From positions 75,046,028-75,110,027 of the forward strand of contig NC_088295.1 of the NCBI RefSeq assembly GCF_032854445.1: DNA of 64,000 bases, given 5' to 3'. The notes beneath the pieces were generated by a model, which was not told the origin of the DNA, searched no databases, and saw only the letters and a program-made list of their open reading frames with translations. Shown here one piece after another: positions 1-11,290 of this stretch. Position 1 is the stretch's first letter, and each line of letters opens with the position of its first letter. Origin of the DNA: Liolophura sinensis. Lineage: Eukaryota; Mollusca; Polyplacophora; Chitonida; Chitonidae. The translations under genes and the position numbers were made by a program.

Positions 1-171
1 TGTTCGCAAGAGAAAATAATCCCCAAAACGCAAAAGTTTATTTTAAGATTACTTTAAATATATTAAGAATCCTATGTCATTATCTTTGTAAAGTTTAATG
101 TCCCTTGAAGATTAGTTGTCTACCACCAATTTGATGTGGATAACTGTACGCCACACGTGGGAGAATCATTA

Positions 172-262
172 ACTTAAATGCCAAATGTCGGTGGTTTACC
201 CGGCGCACTTCGGTATACCACCGACATGGTATAATTAAATGAATTAATTAAATAAATAGCTC
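172..262 (+). repeat. SINE-B-like fragment with hairpin
   Basis: The segment reads tgccaaatgtcggtggttta, then a short GC-rich stretch, then a tail of AATTAA/AATAAA units. The same internal phrase occurs near 9,375 and, on the other strand, near 10,500. It contains a perfect 11-bp inverted repeat (185-195 against 217-227, atgtcggtggt/accaccgacat) with a 21-nt loop. I read it as a truncated, rearranged SINE-B copy. The usual core about the gccgccgtcgtataag motif is missing, so assignment rests on one shared phrase and an A-rich tail. Confidence 0.45.
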
Positions 263-1750
263 TGTAGTAGACATGAAACGGATCAGTAGAAAAGACTTCC
301 GACTCTCCAGATGACTAAACCAATGGTACATGCTATTAAACCGTTGCATAACTATAAGCTGTATATGGTGTTACGGATGTATATGGACAATACATTTATG
401 ACAAAAACCCTATTGATTCAATATGATTTATGGATTTAATTTTGTTTGTTTGTTAGTTGTCTCTTGGATTCGTTTTGATCCAGGCCTAGACAAATGCTTT
501 TGAAAAGATTTACATTATAACTACTACAGATGATAAGCATAATCTACATGTGTCTGAACAAAGCTTCTGAAACACTGGATGTATGAATAATTTATCAGAA
601 GGTATACATCATCGGCGATCTATCTGCATTTGTCCGCATTGTTGATGCATAATGTCCTAATATTCTAAAACCATGTATGTAAACCTCAGCCACGTACTTC
701 GGCGTAACCAAGCGTTATGCGTGAATGCTGTATTCAACTGGAAATGCCAGAATCCTTAAATTCATAATTTAAACTGATTTAGCTCTGAATTGAATGATCC
801 TGGTAGAATCGACGAAGGCTGAGATGCATGACAGTCCAGCTATGTCTGATAACAGCGTCACCCACAGCTCCATTACACATGCACCCAGTCTAGGACAGCG
901 CACGTTCTCCAGATGGTATGCATGGACAAGAGCATACGTGCAGCTAGTGGGATTCTGACGAATTCTAACAATGGCTCAAACATTCGGAAATGTTTGATCT
1001 TCGGGCTATGTTTTGAAATGTATTGAAAATGCAAATTTTAATCTGTTACAGCAGTAAAGAAGAAATTTTGATGAAGTTACACTTGCGTATGATCAAACAA
1101 AATTATGATTGTAAAAATTTCATATTACTTCTACTCCATACAATATATTTCGTCTTGGGATAGCTTTGATAAGTTACCTGGACACTACTTCAACATCAAA
1201 ACTATCAGGTCCTCCTTGAGTCATACTTTTCAAGTATATCATTTTTAATAAGCGCTTTATATGTCTATTCAAAAATCTGCACAGCGCATAACAGATTCAA
1301 CGCATGCAGTGTCCTTTGTTACGTTTAAGTGTAATACAAGCATAGAAAGCAACCGTTGAGAAAACAAAGCAATCGAGTGAAGACGCCCAAATTATTTAAT
1401 TTATTCGAATGTATATGGTGCCTGCTGCTATATGGCTTCCGATGAAATTAAAAAAGATGGTGACAGCTCTGCGTTTTTTAAAATACACATTTATGAAAAT
1501 ACCTTCATTAATACCCACCAAGCCTTCATATATATGTATGTCTTTAAGCCTTTTTTTTCTGGAGGAGGCGGATGAGGATGGGGGTGGGGAATGTTCAGCT
1601 GTTCTAGGATAGTAGTTGCATTTCCAGATTCATATAAGCATATAAATATTCATATAAACAAACTGATCAACTACCACAATGTAAATAATAGTTCACAGTA
1701 CTTGGGGAAGTAAAAACAAATAAGCAGTGGCAAGTTGTCAGGGTAAAAAT
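263..1750. other. AT-rich intergenic or intronic sequence
   Basis: No gene is supported here. The only open frame is short (67 codons, 1,409-1,612), starts in ordinary AT-rich sequence and resembles no known family. No clear tandem array is present. A short purine-rich patch lies at 1,559-1,590 after a T run. Confidence 0.6.
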
Positions 1751-2117
1751 GCCACCCCTTCGAAGGCCTAATAAATAAGCGTCAGCCTTGATGTCAGGAG
1801 ATCCCGGATCAAACCCGAGTCAGGTCATACAAAAGGCTTTAAACATAGTATACTTGCTTGGCGCTCAGCACTCACAGTTTAGATCAAGGAAACATGACTG
1901 GTTGGCCCGGTGTCACTCTAAAGTGACTGGGTGTAGTGTCATGTCTGGCGTCTTGGGCATTATACTTCAGTGGCGGCCGCACTTCGGCGGCGTGAACTCG
2001 CCCGGCCACAAGAAGACAGAATATGCACACACACACATATGACTGAAAATAATTGTTAAGTACGACGTTAAACCCCAAGCATACATACATACATACATAC
2101 ATACATACATACATACA
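1751..2117 (+). repeat. tRNA-derived SINE, family A, near full length
   Basis: The 5' part resembles a decayed tRNA, with a B-box-like ggatcaaacccgagtc at about 1,807-1,822. The body includes the phrases gactggttggcccggtgtca and gtgactgggtgtagtgtcat, and a GC-rich part (ggcggccgcacttcggcggc). The 3' end is gtacgacgttaaaccccaagc followed by an ATAC microsatellite (about 2,080-2,117). Known features of tRNA SINEs are an internal RNA polymerase III promoter, a body and a LINE-like 3' tail with a short tandem repeat. Open frames through it in several phases are by-products of the repeat. It shares head and body with copies at 3,741, 11,034 and 46,622. Confidence 0.8.
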
Positions 2118-3740
2118 CACATACATAGAAAAAGTGGAGGATTGACTATATATCTTACCAACAGATATAAACCACTTTTTAAGTACAATTTCTCACTCTG
2201 TGAGCCAAAAAATCGGCACTGTTGAATCACCCACTGTAGCGGGTTGAAAGGTGTCAACCATTAGAGAAAATAAATGACCATAAAGCTGCGAAGTTCATAA
2301 ATAAAGGATGAACAAATAACGGAGGGGTCGAGTTAAGGCACCCTTACGGTGTTACCAACCACAGACACGGCACAGCCTGCACGCTCGGAGGCCCGGTTTT
2401 ATACTAGAGTAAACTTTTCGAGGACCACTTGAGACTGGCTGTTCACAGCGTAAATTACCTGCACGCGACAATTTTAGGTCAGCCGTTTACTGCGGGCTTA
2501 TCAGGTATTTACCTGTGTAGATAAGGTTATTTACCTGTAACACCTGAGTCGCACCTGTGATACTGAGACCAGGGAACTTAGGTGAGCAGACATTGATAGT
2601 ATAGTACCAGCTGTAATGACACTTAGACAAGCATTGCCACAGTAGTATAGCACAGTAAAATATGACAGATGTACTACTGGGATCATTTATACAAAGCATA
2701 CTGTGAGATCCTCTCTTTACAGCTTTATTATCTGTCTTGAACAAATAAAGCTTTGCGCTAAAAATTAAGAAAAATTAAGATGACATATATACTATTGGAT
2801 CGTTTACGCAACATTACACTGTGAGATAAGTCTTTTTGTAACTTTAAACTGGATTGAGCCCAGAGAGCTTTGGGTTGAAACTGAACACAGAACTATATTG
2901 CATGCATGCATGACAATGTTAGTGCTGAGTAGATGTGAGTTAAAGTCTGGTCACAAGTATAATCATTTCAAAAAACAGACAATTTCATTTGGGTGAAAAC
3001 ACGCGTAAAACTGGCGATAAAACACTGGCGATGAAGACCGGCTTGAAACGAAAGCGTTGAATTGATCAGCCAGTCATTCCTCATGCTTGCGAGATAGCTG
3101 GAGAGCTATTTTCCTGCCAGTCTTCTCTTCCATTTGAGCTGTTTGCCTTAAATGTCAATCTTGTATTCAATGAGAGCTAGCAACGCTTTCAAAGCCTTCG
3201 ATGTTATTGTGTCAGAAAGCAATTACACGTGTATAACTAGACCAGGGACAGCAGTGAAATTCCCACCGTTCTGAGCAGCAAAAGGACTTCACACAGATAA
3301 CAATACAATAAACACAGGTGATGCCGATAATGAGAGAGTATTATACCTTTAAAATTATCAGTGACGAATGTTTGCTGGGAAACACTTTAATCACGTGATT
3401 CAGGGCGATGTATTTTTAAGGAAATACAAGTAAACAATTTTCAAAGGATCAAAGGCTTTAGAATAACAAATATTATGCTGACAGTGGACAAGATATCTGT
3501 CATCACAACTGTTAAAATAAAAAAGGGATTGAAAAAGAAATAAAGGAATCCAGAACAGAATCCTAACAAAGCAGCTGTTATGGTCTCGATGGAGGCTCAT
3601 TCTGGATTTCATATCACCTATCAGGACCGCAATATGTGTTCTGGTCTGTAGCTCGAGCACTGTGTAAGTATGTTTGTACACTTGGCTTTTTACGGCGTAC
3701 TTAGCAAATTTTAAGTCATATGATGACAACTACACATGTA
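2118..3740. other. Unique AT-rich sequence, no gene seen
   Basis: I see no exon, tandem array or recognisable mobile element. The part at about 2,290-2,410 is more GC-balanced than its surroundings and could be a regulatory island, but nothing more specific can be said. Short open frames on the minus strand (85 and 109 codons) lack recognisable motifs and are of a length expected by chance. Confidence 0.55.
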
Positions 3741-4050
3741 TGTGTGCATATATATTGTCTTCTTGTGGCAAGGCGAGTCCGTGCTGCCAGAGTGCTGCTG
3801 CCACTAAAGTGTCATGTCGAAGATATCCGTCATGACACCCACACAGTCAATATATAATACATCACAATATACACTGACACCGAGCAAACCAGTCCTCTTT
3901 CCTTGTTCTAAGCTTTGAGTGCTGAGCGCAAAGCGAGGCTGTGACAAGTGCCAATTTTAAAGTCTTTGGTATGACCCAAAACGAACTTGTATCCAGATGC
4001 CCCGACATCGATGCTGATTCTTTAACCATTAGACCAGCGAAGTGGTCCAC
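3741..4050 (-). repeat. tRNA-derived SINE, family A, minus strand
   Basis: Read on the minus strand, the element begins with a tRNA-like head containing an A-box-like ctggtctaatggttaaag near 4,035-4,015. It continues through the degenerate B box and ends near the segment whose plus-strand reading is cttcttgtggcaaggcgag. The same end segment occurs at 11,050 and, inverted, at 2,000-2,020. The 3' tail that closes the copy at 1,751 is not obvious, so this copy is probably 3' truncated. The ATG-initiated frame on this strand (3,862-4,050) is the SINE itself. Confidence 0.75.
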
Positions 4051-4211
4051 ACTTTGATTATCACGGCATTGTCGCGATAACAGCTTGTCCTGAACGGGAT
4101 GTCACACATCAGTCTGGCTTCATCTTCACGTCGGTCACGTGCGTTATAAGTTGTGACGATAATCCTGTCCTGGAAAGGGTTCCAATAGTCATTTTAGATA
4201 TACGTGTATTC

Positions 4212-5372
<1,161 letters not shown>

Positions 5373-5385
5373 AGAAGGTCTTCAA

Positions 5386-5513
5386 AGCAACCTGCCGATG
5401 GTCTAATTTTCCCTCAGATTTGCCCGGTTTCCTCACAACATAATGCTGGCCGCCCTCATGTAAGCGAAATTATTCTTGAGTACGGCGTAAAACACCGATC
5501 AAATAAATAAATC
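5386..5513 (+). repeat. SINE-B 3' part
   Basis: The sequence includes cctgccgatggtc, the core taatgctggccgccctcatg, attcttgagtacggcgtaaa and a tail of AAATAAATAAAT. It matches the 3' halves of copies at 24,261 and 57,942 and, inverted, 49,659 and 56,692. The tRNA-like head is absent. It starts about 14 bp after the last unit of the CA-rich minisatellite, so the array and the SINE abut. Confidence 0.85.
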
Positions 5514-5517
5514 ACAG

Positions 5518-5845
5518 GTCAACCTGGATATATGTTTTAGTCTGTGTCACGCATACTGTCACTGTCACGTCATACTGTCGTAAGTAAGAGTTAGTTTGGA
5601 TATATGTTCTGGTCTGTGTCACTCACATTGCCACTGTCACACTATGTTGTCACAATAACGAGGTATCACCAGACAGTCTGGATATATGTTCTGGTTTGTG
5701 TCACGCTTATTGCCATTGTCACACTATGTTGTCACAATGACGAGGTATCTCCAGACAGTCTGGATACATGTATTGGTCTGTATCATGCACATTGTCATTG
5801 TCACACCATTGTAACAATTACGGGATAGACCTATCACCAGCCTGT
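5518..5845. repeat. 82-bp tandem repeat, about 3.5 copies
   Basis: The phrase ggatatatgttctggtctgt recurs at about 5,525, 5,597, 5,679 and 5,761. The middle intervals are 82 bp and the first is 72 bp. Each unit continues with a gtcac-rich stretch and an acgaggtatcaccagacag-like end. The last copy decays near 5,830-5,845. No coding potential is apparent beyond a short repeat-driven frame. Confidence 0.85.
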
Positions 5846-6032
5846 GTCACACGTAATTACACACTGTAACTGTCATGTCATTGTCACTATAGCACATGTA
5901 TATTATCTCTGACAAGCTATTCATATTTAGAAAGAAGTGTGCATATGTTATAATATTTGGTGCAAGGTATAATAAATTGTTGAATACTTAGGAGTTTGGA
6001 GGGAATTTGTGTAAGCTGTAAACGGTTGGGAA

Positions 6033-6116
6033 AAGTGCCTGGCAAGAACGGCTCTGGACGGCGCGGGACGCTCTGGTCCCGCGGAACGGGAACGGGCTTG
6101 AGCGGGAGCTAATAGA
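6033..6116. other. GC-rich island with perfect hairpin
   Basis: About 80 bp are strongly GC-rich inside AT-rich surroundings. It includes a perfect 8-bp inverted repeat (6,062-6,069 cgcgggac against 6,076-6,083 gtcccgcg) around a 6-nt loop, followed by a purine-biased run of cggaacgggaacggg. I do not recognise it as a tRNA or other RNA gene. It could be a small hairpin-forming element, part of a transposon end or a CpG-rich regulatory site. Confidence 0.5.
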
Positions 6117-6479
6117 TGAGGTGGACAAATTATTAATATTTTCTTGATGGTTGTGAATTGAAGTGGTGTGGCAAATTTGATTTTGGATTCTTGTCTGTCC
6201 CAATAACTTACAAAACACAATATAACTGAGTATGATCCGCATATATCTCACCGTCAGATAAACATATTGTCTCCTAAATATCTATAAACAATATGAAAAA
6301 ATGAAGAGAAAAGAACAAAGAAAACAAATGTGTGAGATAATCGCATATCCGCGTCATCCAGACGCAAAATGTCCAAATACTACGAGCTGTGTCGTCTGCC
6401 AATGTTCACCTTAATTCTTGTCGATTTTAATCTTTTAATTGCTGGAGATTCTTGTTCAGTTTTCTAAAGGGAATGATAT

Positions 6480-6870
6480 TAACTTTATTTAAGGGATGTC
6501 AATGAGTGGTACTAAAAACCCCATAGGCTTTGACGGAAAATGAATTGGTCACGGTCGTTTCATAGGTATTCACCAACATTTATTGGCGTCATTACAATCT
6601 CCATTGAGAATCGTTTACGGTCAAAACTGAAGTTAACTCGGCTAGGGAGCTTTACTCAATTATACGCTCCGTCGATGTTAATCTCGATTAATCTTATCTG
6701 CCTGCAGTCTGTTGTAAAGGTATAACTCTGCTGGGGTAGAGATCTGACACTAACCCCCCGCAGTGACCCCTGTCTGCTACATCATCATGGTCTGTGCCTG
6801 GACCACACAACCAGATGCCTTACTCCCATAGCAAGCCATTGTTATAGGTATAAAGAGGGGGGGAGAGGCG
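6480..6870. promoter_or_regulatory. Candidate cis-regulatory block
   Basis: This non-repetitive stretch has balanced composition and several strings matching known factor-binding consensus types: gattaatc (6,686-6,693, homeodomain-like), cttatctg (6,693-6,700, GATA-type on the minus strand) and ccattgttat (6,837-6,846, SOX-type). Such clustering is typical of animal enhancers, but single motifs also occur by chance. The function is inferred only. The 61-codon frame at 6,540 has no recognisable features. Confidence 0.3.
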
Positions 6871-7549
6871 ATAAACCGATAAACTGTAAATCAGAAAACG
6901 TCAGCTCTATAGCCAGTATGTACTGTAGCAAATGTTTTAAGGATGCCTACCTTACATTCTCTGGATAAAGGGAAAGAATCAGAATACAGCATAAAAACTG
7001 TAACAATTTTAAAGCATTGCCATCCAAGCCATGCGATTTCTGTCCACAACTTCTGCAGCCTTAACACTTCTGCCATATAACTTGTCAGCTTTTAATATTG
7101 ATACTAGTGAATACTCTTTCATTGCTTCTTAAGCGTCTTTCACTCGCGTAATATATCATTTTATATAAAATGTATAATATATGTATTATTACGCAAATAA
7201 TGTGGAATATGATGAAAAAGCTTACCATTCAGGGTTAAAACAAGAAAATTTACTTAGAGAGAAAATACATAGAACCGCTTCTTTTAGATTACTTTCTGCC
7301 AGGTAGGTATATGATATTTGGCTGTCTGTCTGTTCGATCGATTAAGGTTTACATACATATTGCTGGACAAATAAACTATTTATTTACATTCTATACCGTG
7401 CTATAGGTGAATAAATATGTAAATACGCCTAAATTGTGCTTGACATCATCGAAAGTAGGCCCAACAAAGAAAATCTTCGTCCTTTCATAAGATTAGTCGA
7501 CAGTATATACAGTTAAAAAAATCCCCCTCAGGCGTTGAGCACATATGGA
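6871..7549. other. AT-rich sequence, no gene seen
   Basis: This stretch is dominated by ATA- and TTTA-rich sequence, including tgtataatatatgtattatt near 7,170. I found no repeat family, RNA gene or exon. Confidence 0.55.
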
Positions 7550-7830
7550 TGAACAGACTTACGACATGTACGGGGCATGGTTAACAGGCATTTTGATGGG
7601 CTATTAATCATTAGACCAGGTATAGTCACGGCTTTAATCCGGGTTAACACGGGGATTAACTCAATTAGATCTACCTGGGCTGATTAACACAGGGGGAGAT
7701 AAAAGAGACAGGTCTTTAAGATGATGTCCTGATGGATAGGTTTGCCTCTGCAGACGGCGACATTTCGCACACCTCACTGGAAGTGAGGTGCGTGTCACGT
7801 GAAATACAGCGTCCCATTAGTCTTCAGAAA
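7550..7830. promoter_or_regulatory. Candidate enhancer with paired homeodomain and T-box-like sites
   Basis: Inverted K50-homeodomain-type sites TAATCC (7,635-7,640) and GGATTA (7,653-7,658) flank gggttaac. An agataa site lies at 7,698-7,703. A 9-bp perfect inverted repeat cacctcact/agtgaggtg (7,770-7,778 and 7,782-7,790) resembles opposed T-box half sites, and CACGTG (7,796-7,801) is an E-box palindrome. The block is unique in the window and less AT-rich than its flanks. Motif classes are established knowledge; that this is an enhancer is inference. Confidence 0.35.
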
Positions 7831-8040
7831 AATAAGAAAATCAGGAGAAAGTGTTTGCCAAGTTCGTAGTTAGTTTACTTTTCTTGAAATGTGAACAATT
7901 CTGTTTATAATTAATTAAAAGATAAATCACTTGATTCAATATTCATTTTTGTTTTGACCCACCGTCTTTAGTACTTGTACATGCGTACAGGTAGAAGGTG
8001 GACTAATACTTACCACAAACAAAACATATTTTGTTCCATT

Positions 8041-8446
8041 ATTGAGGTCTTTATCTATGTAGTATTTTATCCTGTACACTTGTCCCACTGACACCATTGT
8101 TGATGTATTTATCAGTGTAGTATTTTACCCTGTACACTTGTCCCATAGACACCACTGTTGAGGTGTTTATCGATATTATATTTTACCCTGTACACTTGTC
8201 CCATTGACACCATTATTGAGGTGTTTATCGATGTAGTATTTTACCCTGTACACTTGTCCCATAGACAACATTGTTGAGGTGTTCATCGATGCCGTATTTT
8301 ACCCTGTGCACTTGTCCCACTGACACCATTGTTGAGGTGTTTATCAGTGTAGTATTTTACCCTCTACACTTGTCCCATAGACACCATTGTTGAGGTGTTT
8401 ATCGATGTAGTATTTTACCCTGTACACAAGTCCCATAGACCACTAT
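8041..8446. repeat. 58-bp minisatellite, 7 copies
   Basis: Seven head-to-tail units carry the phrases tgaggtgtttatcgatgtag and tattttaccctgtacacttg, then tcccatagacaccattgt. The first and last units are the most diverged. The period is 58 bp with almost no length variation, unlike the CA array at 4.2 kb. It lies 23 bp before a SINE-B fragment. Confidence 0.9.
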
Positions 8447-8468
8447 CGTTACACTCATTTTATAACAA

Positions 8469-8557
8469 TATGGTCGTGGGTTTTCCCCTGCCTTTGTCCG
8501 GTGTTTGCGCACCACAATGCTGGACTCCAGTGGAATAAATAAATAAATAAATAATAA
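8469..8557 (+). repeat. Degenerate SINE-B 3' fragment
   Basis: It contains atggtcgtgggttttcccc, a diverged caccacaatgctgg core and a tail of AAATAAATAAAT. The order of the blocks matches SINE-B, but the part between the core and the tail has been lost. Confidence 0.65.
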
Positions 8558-9374
8558 AACCATAAACGCACCATGGGTACATTAAACCTGGTGAACAACA
8601 CACGAGCATTTGTTTATACATTGATTATAGCTCACTTTTTGCCTATTATTTATCTGTTTATGTAGCACGTTGTGATATGCAGACTTATCTCACAGAGTTC
8701 CGCACTTGAATTCTCTTCAGAAATGAAGTATGTAACCGCTGCAGGTTAAACGATGAGACCAAGTATGTCACGACCACGAGTTGTTCGGGAACGGAGATAC
8801 GGGAATAATTTAAATTTTACTGAAGGGGTTTAGAAATAAAAGGAATTTTGACGCGGTTGAAATACTAGACCTGGGGGAAGGAAGACGGTCAAAGACGAAA
8901 GAAGAGTCCATGTAAAGCAGTTGCGCGAGCAGTTTAGTTTCTTGTGAGTTGACAGAATTAATCGTTGTGGTTCGACAACCCTGTTATAAGTTCTTTCCCT
9001 TCATTTATCAGCAAACTTGTACATGTTTGATAACATTTTCAACTAAGGTCACTAAAGCAGAGTTTCCTACATCTAGCGACCCAGTATGGATATTTGTATC
9101 CATCCATGGTGTGTAATAGACACTAATTATCATATATCATGCATTGCAATTTAATTAATTTAAATCACTTCAGGTCAGCGGAGGCCTGAGTTCAAACCCC
9201 TTCACGGACATATGATTTTTATGTTATGTCCTCGTTTCTATCGTTAACTGAGCAGTGTGGCAAAGTGGGTTGATTTTGTTCTCTTGTGTGATTTTGCTTG
9301 AAGTTTGTTGGAGCCAAGTTGTCTTCAATGCACCAATATGAAGTTTGTCACACGTTTGAAAGTTTTTACATTGA
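8558..9374. other. Unique sequence, no gene seen
   Basis: No array or exon is visible. The string gagttcaaaccccttcac at about 9,190-9,207 looks like a polymerase III B box and may mark a worn SINE head, but no A box or body could be matched with confidence. Confidence 0.4.
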
Positions 9375-9470
9375 CTTGCCAAATGTCGATGGTTTACCCC
9401 CGGACACTAATGCTTGCGCTAGCAATAAAAAGCCGCCATCGTCTAAGTGAAAAAATCTTAATGTATGGCA
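9375..9470 (+). repeat. SINE-B-like internal fragment
   Basis: The phrases gccaaatgtcgatggtttac and aaaagccgccatcgtctaag occur in the order expected for SINE-B, where the second corresponds to the gccgccgtcgtataag core. No tail is present. It overlaps a 95-codon frame that has no other support. Confidence 0.5.
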
Positions 9471-9572
9471 ACAAACGACAGACAGACAGATATCAAAATT
9501 GTTTGCGTTGTTATAATTACAATACTATAAAAGACGTACAGCACAGAGAGAAAATCCAGAGCAGCGATGACA

Positions 9573-9632
9573 GTGTGATAGTTGGCCAATAGTTACACGT
9601 AACCGGTGAAATACAAACTCTTGCTAATTTAC
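9573..9632 (+). mobile_element. Solo terminal repeat of the 54.5-kb inverted-repeat element
   Basis: The sequence gtgtgatagttggccaatag continuing to cacgtaaccggtgaaat (ending at 9,612) matches the right terminal repeat of the element at 54,447-54,640 closely, and further similarity continues to about 9,632. No matching left end was found within several hundred bases upstream, so this is a solo or truncated copy. Confidence 0.6.
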
Positions 9633-10394
9633 TTCAAAATGCTTTGTTGACTTAACATTTAATATACAATCACATTAAAAACAATGTAAAGGGACTCTCA
9701 ACAAAACAAGGCAATTACATCGGTTATAAGACTTTGAATAACGGTGGATTGACATACAAATAACGGGTAAAGATGTACAGAGGCACGATAAACAGCAGTC
9801 AAATAAATAAATATATTTATTATTCTGAAGTGGTGTTTTCAAGATCACTGATCTTGGGGTATGAAGATCATGTATTCGAATACAGGTTTTGCCAGCTGTG
9901 GCTGAAAACTAGGAAATTTGTGAAGTACTCGAGAGAATATCATATAATTCCACAGGGAAGCTTTGTCTGATTTCCGTGATAAAATCGTATTCATTATTTT
10001 TGGAGCCAATAAATGTTATTAATGAAACCTACATAATTTATCAAACCAACGAGCAATATAATACTGCATGGAATAACAAGAAGCTATATTAATAAGAAAG
10101 AAGCATATATAATTACAACTCTTAATCTACTGAAGAATTACCAGATAATACGAAAGGCATTTACCCAAAAACACAAAAGTAAACAGAAGGTTGTTATTCG
10201 GATATGCACAATATATATTCAACTCACCCAACATCGATGGTCATGTGTAGACCTATGCATGTTATTGTCTGAAACTTCTGCCAAAGACAAGTTTAAAACT
10301 TCAATTTTGGACATTGTGTGAATGTGTCTTTAACGGAACCTTCAGAGATACCTGCATGAGACACCAAGAATAATCATGTGATTCAAAGAATGGA
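9633..10394. other. AT-rich sequence, no gene seen
   Basis: No exon, repeat family or RNA gene is recognised. The sequence around 9,800-9,830 is a short AAATA-rich patch. Confidence 0.55.
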
Positions 10395-10620
10395 CCACAT
10401 TTGGTAAAACTACACTCAAGAATTTCCAACTCAAGAATTTTGTACACGCACGGCGGTGAGTTTTATGGGTAGAGAAAACTGGAGTGCTCGCGGTGTAAAC
10501 CACCGACCTTTGGCCAGTTACTGACGAACTTACCCATGCGCGACATACAGATGTACACATCATATTGGTGGAGGACTAGTGATCTTCAACGAGAGACAGA
10601 CATGCGCAAACGGTCATAGC
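10395..10620 (-). repeat. SINE-B variant, minus strand
   Basis: Read on the minus strand it contains ggccaaaggtcggtggttta, then a stretch like ccgcgagcactccagttttc, a cataaaactcaccgccgtgc core and an attcttgag motif near its 3' end. This is the SINE-B block order with a variant middle. The head is not clear and the TAAA tail is missing. The 73-codon minus-strand frame here is part of the repeat. Confidence 0.6.
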
Positions 10621-10691
10621 CCCACTCCTCCTTCCATATCGTATTCCTTTATTTCATGGTTTGCGAAAGATAGCCGAAACTAGAGAACCAA

Positions 10692-10696
10692 AAAAA

Positions 10697-10727
<31 letters not shown>

Positions 10728-10762
10728 CAAAACAAAAGGAAGACCCAAAAACAAAACAAAAG
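10692..10762. repeat. (CAAAA)n simple repeat
   Basis: An A run is followed by at least seven CAAAA units, then an interrupted second run. The long KQNKQN or FCFVLF-like frames through it are repeat artefacts. Confidence 0.95.
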
Positions 10763-10937
10763 AAGTGAGTAGCGATGTCGTCGGCGTTCCCCATGCACAT
10801 CCCTAGGTTCTTATGCTCGGGTTCATCTTCATTCAATAATGTTAGAGTCACATAGTCAACTCCTCTTTACTTCGAGTGGTTTCAAACTGATCGCCTTGCA
10901 AACCAAAATGACACTCATTTTCAAAGCTGGAACTTGA

Positions 10938-10963
10938 ACGAATGAATGAATGAATGAATGAAT
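10938..10963. repeat. (GAAT)n microsatellite
   Basis: About six GAAT units lie 70 bp before the inverted SINE-A copy. It may be the remnant of that SINE's microsatellite tail. Confidence 0.9.
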
Positions 10964-11033
10964 ACTTGGGGTTTTGCCTCGTACTGATCAAGTTTTCAGT
11001 CATATGTCGACGAGGAGTCATTAGATGTATGTA

Positions 11034-11290
11034 CATATACTGTGTCATCTTGTGGCAGGGGGAGTCAATGCCGCCAAAGTGCTTCCGCCACTACATCATG
11101 CCGGGGACACCAGACAAGACACCCCACCTGGTCAAATTATACTGACACCGGGCCAACCATGCTTCCTTGTTCTAACGTCTCATTGCTGAGCGCCAAACGA
11201 GGCAGCAGGAAGTACAATTTTTAAAGTCTGTAGTATGGCCCAACCCGGGTTCGATCCCGTGTCAACGGACTTCGTCTGGAGGTTGAGTCT
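11034..11290 (-). repeat. tRNA-derived SINE, family A, minus strand
   Basis: On the minus strand the B-box-like acgggatcgaacccgggttg (about 11,263-11,244) is well preserved. It is followed by ggccatac, the gaagcatggttggcccggtg body segment and an end whose plus-strand reading is cttgtggcagggggagtc. This mirrors the copies at 1,751 and 3,741. The A-box end near 11,290 is degraded. Two short plus-strand frames (10,954 and 11,042) fall within it and are not genes. Confidence 0.8.
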
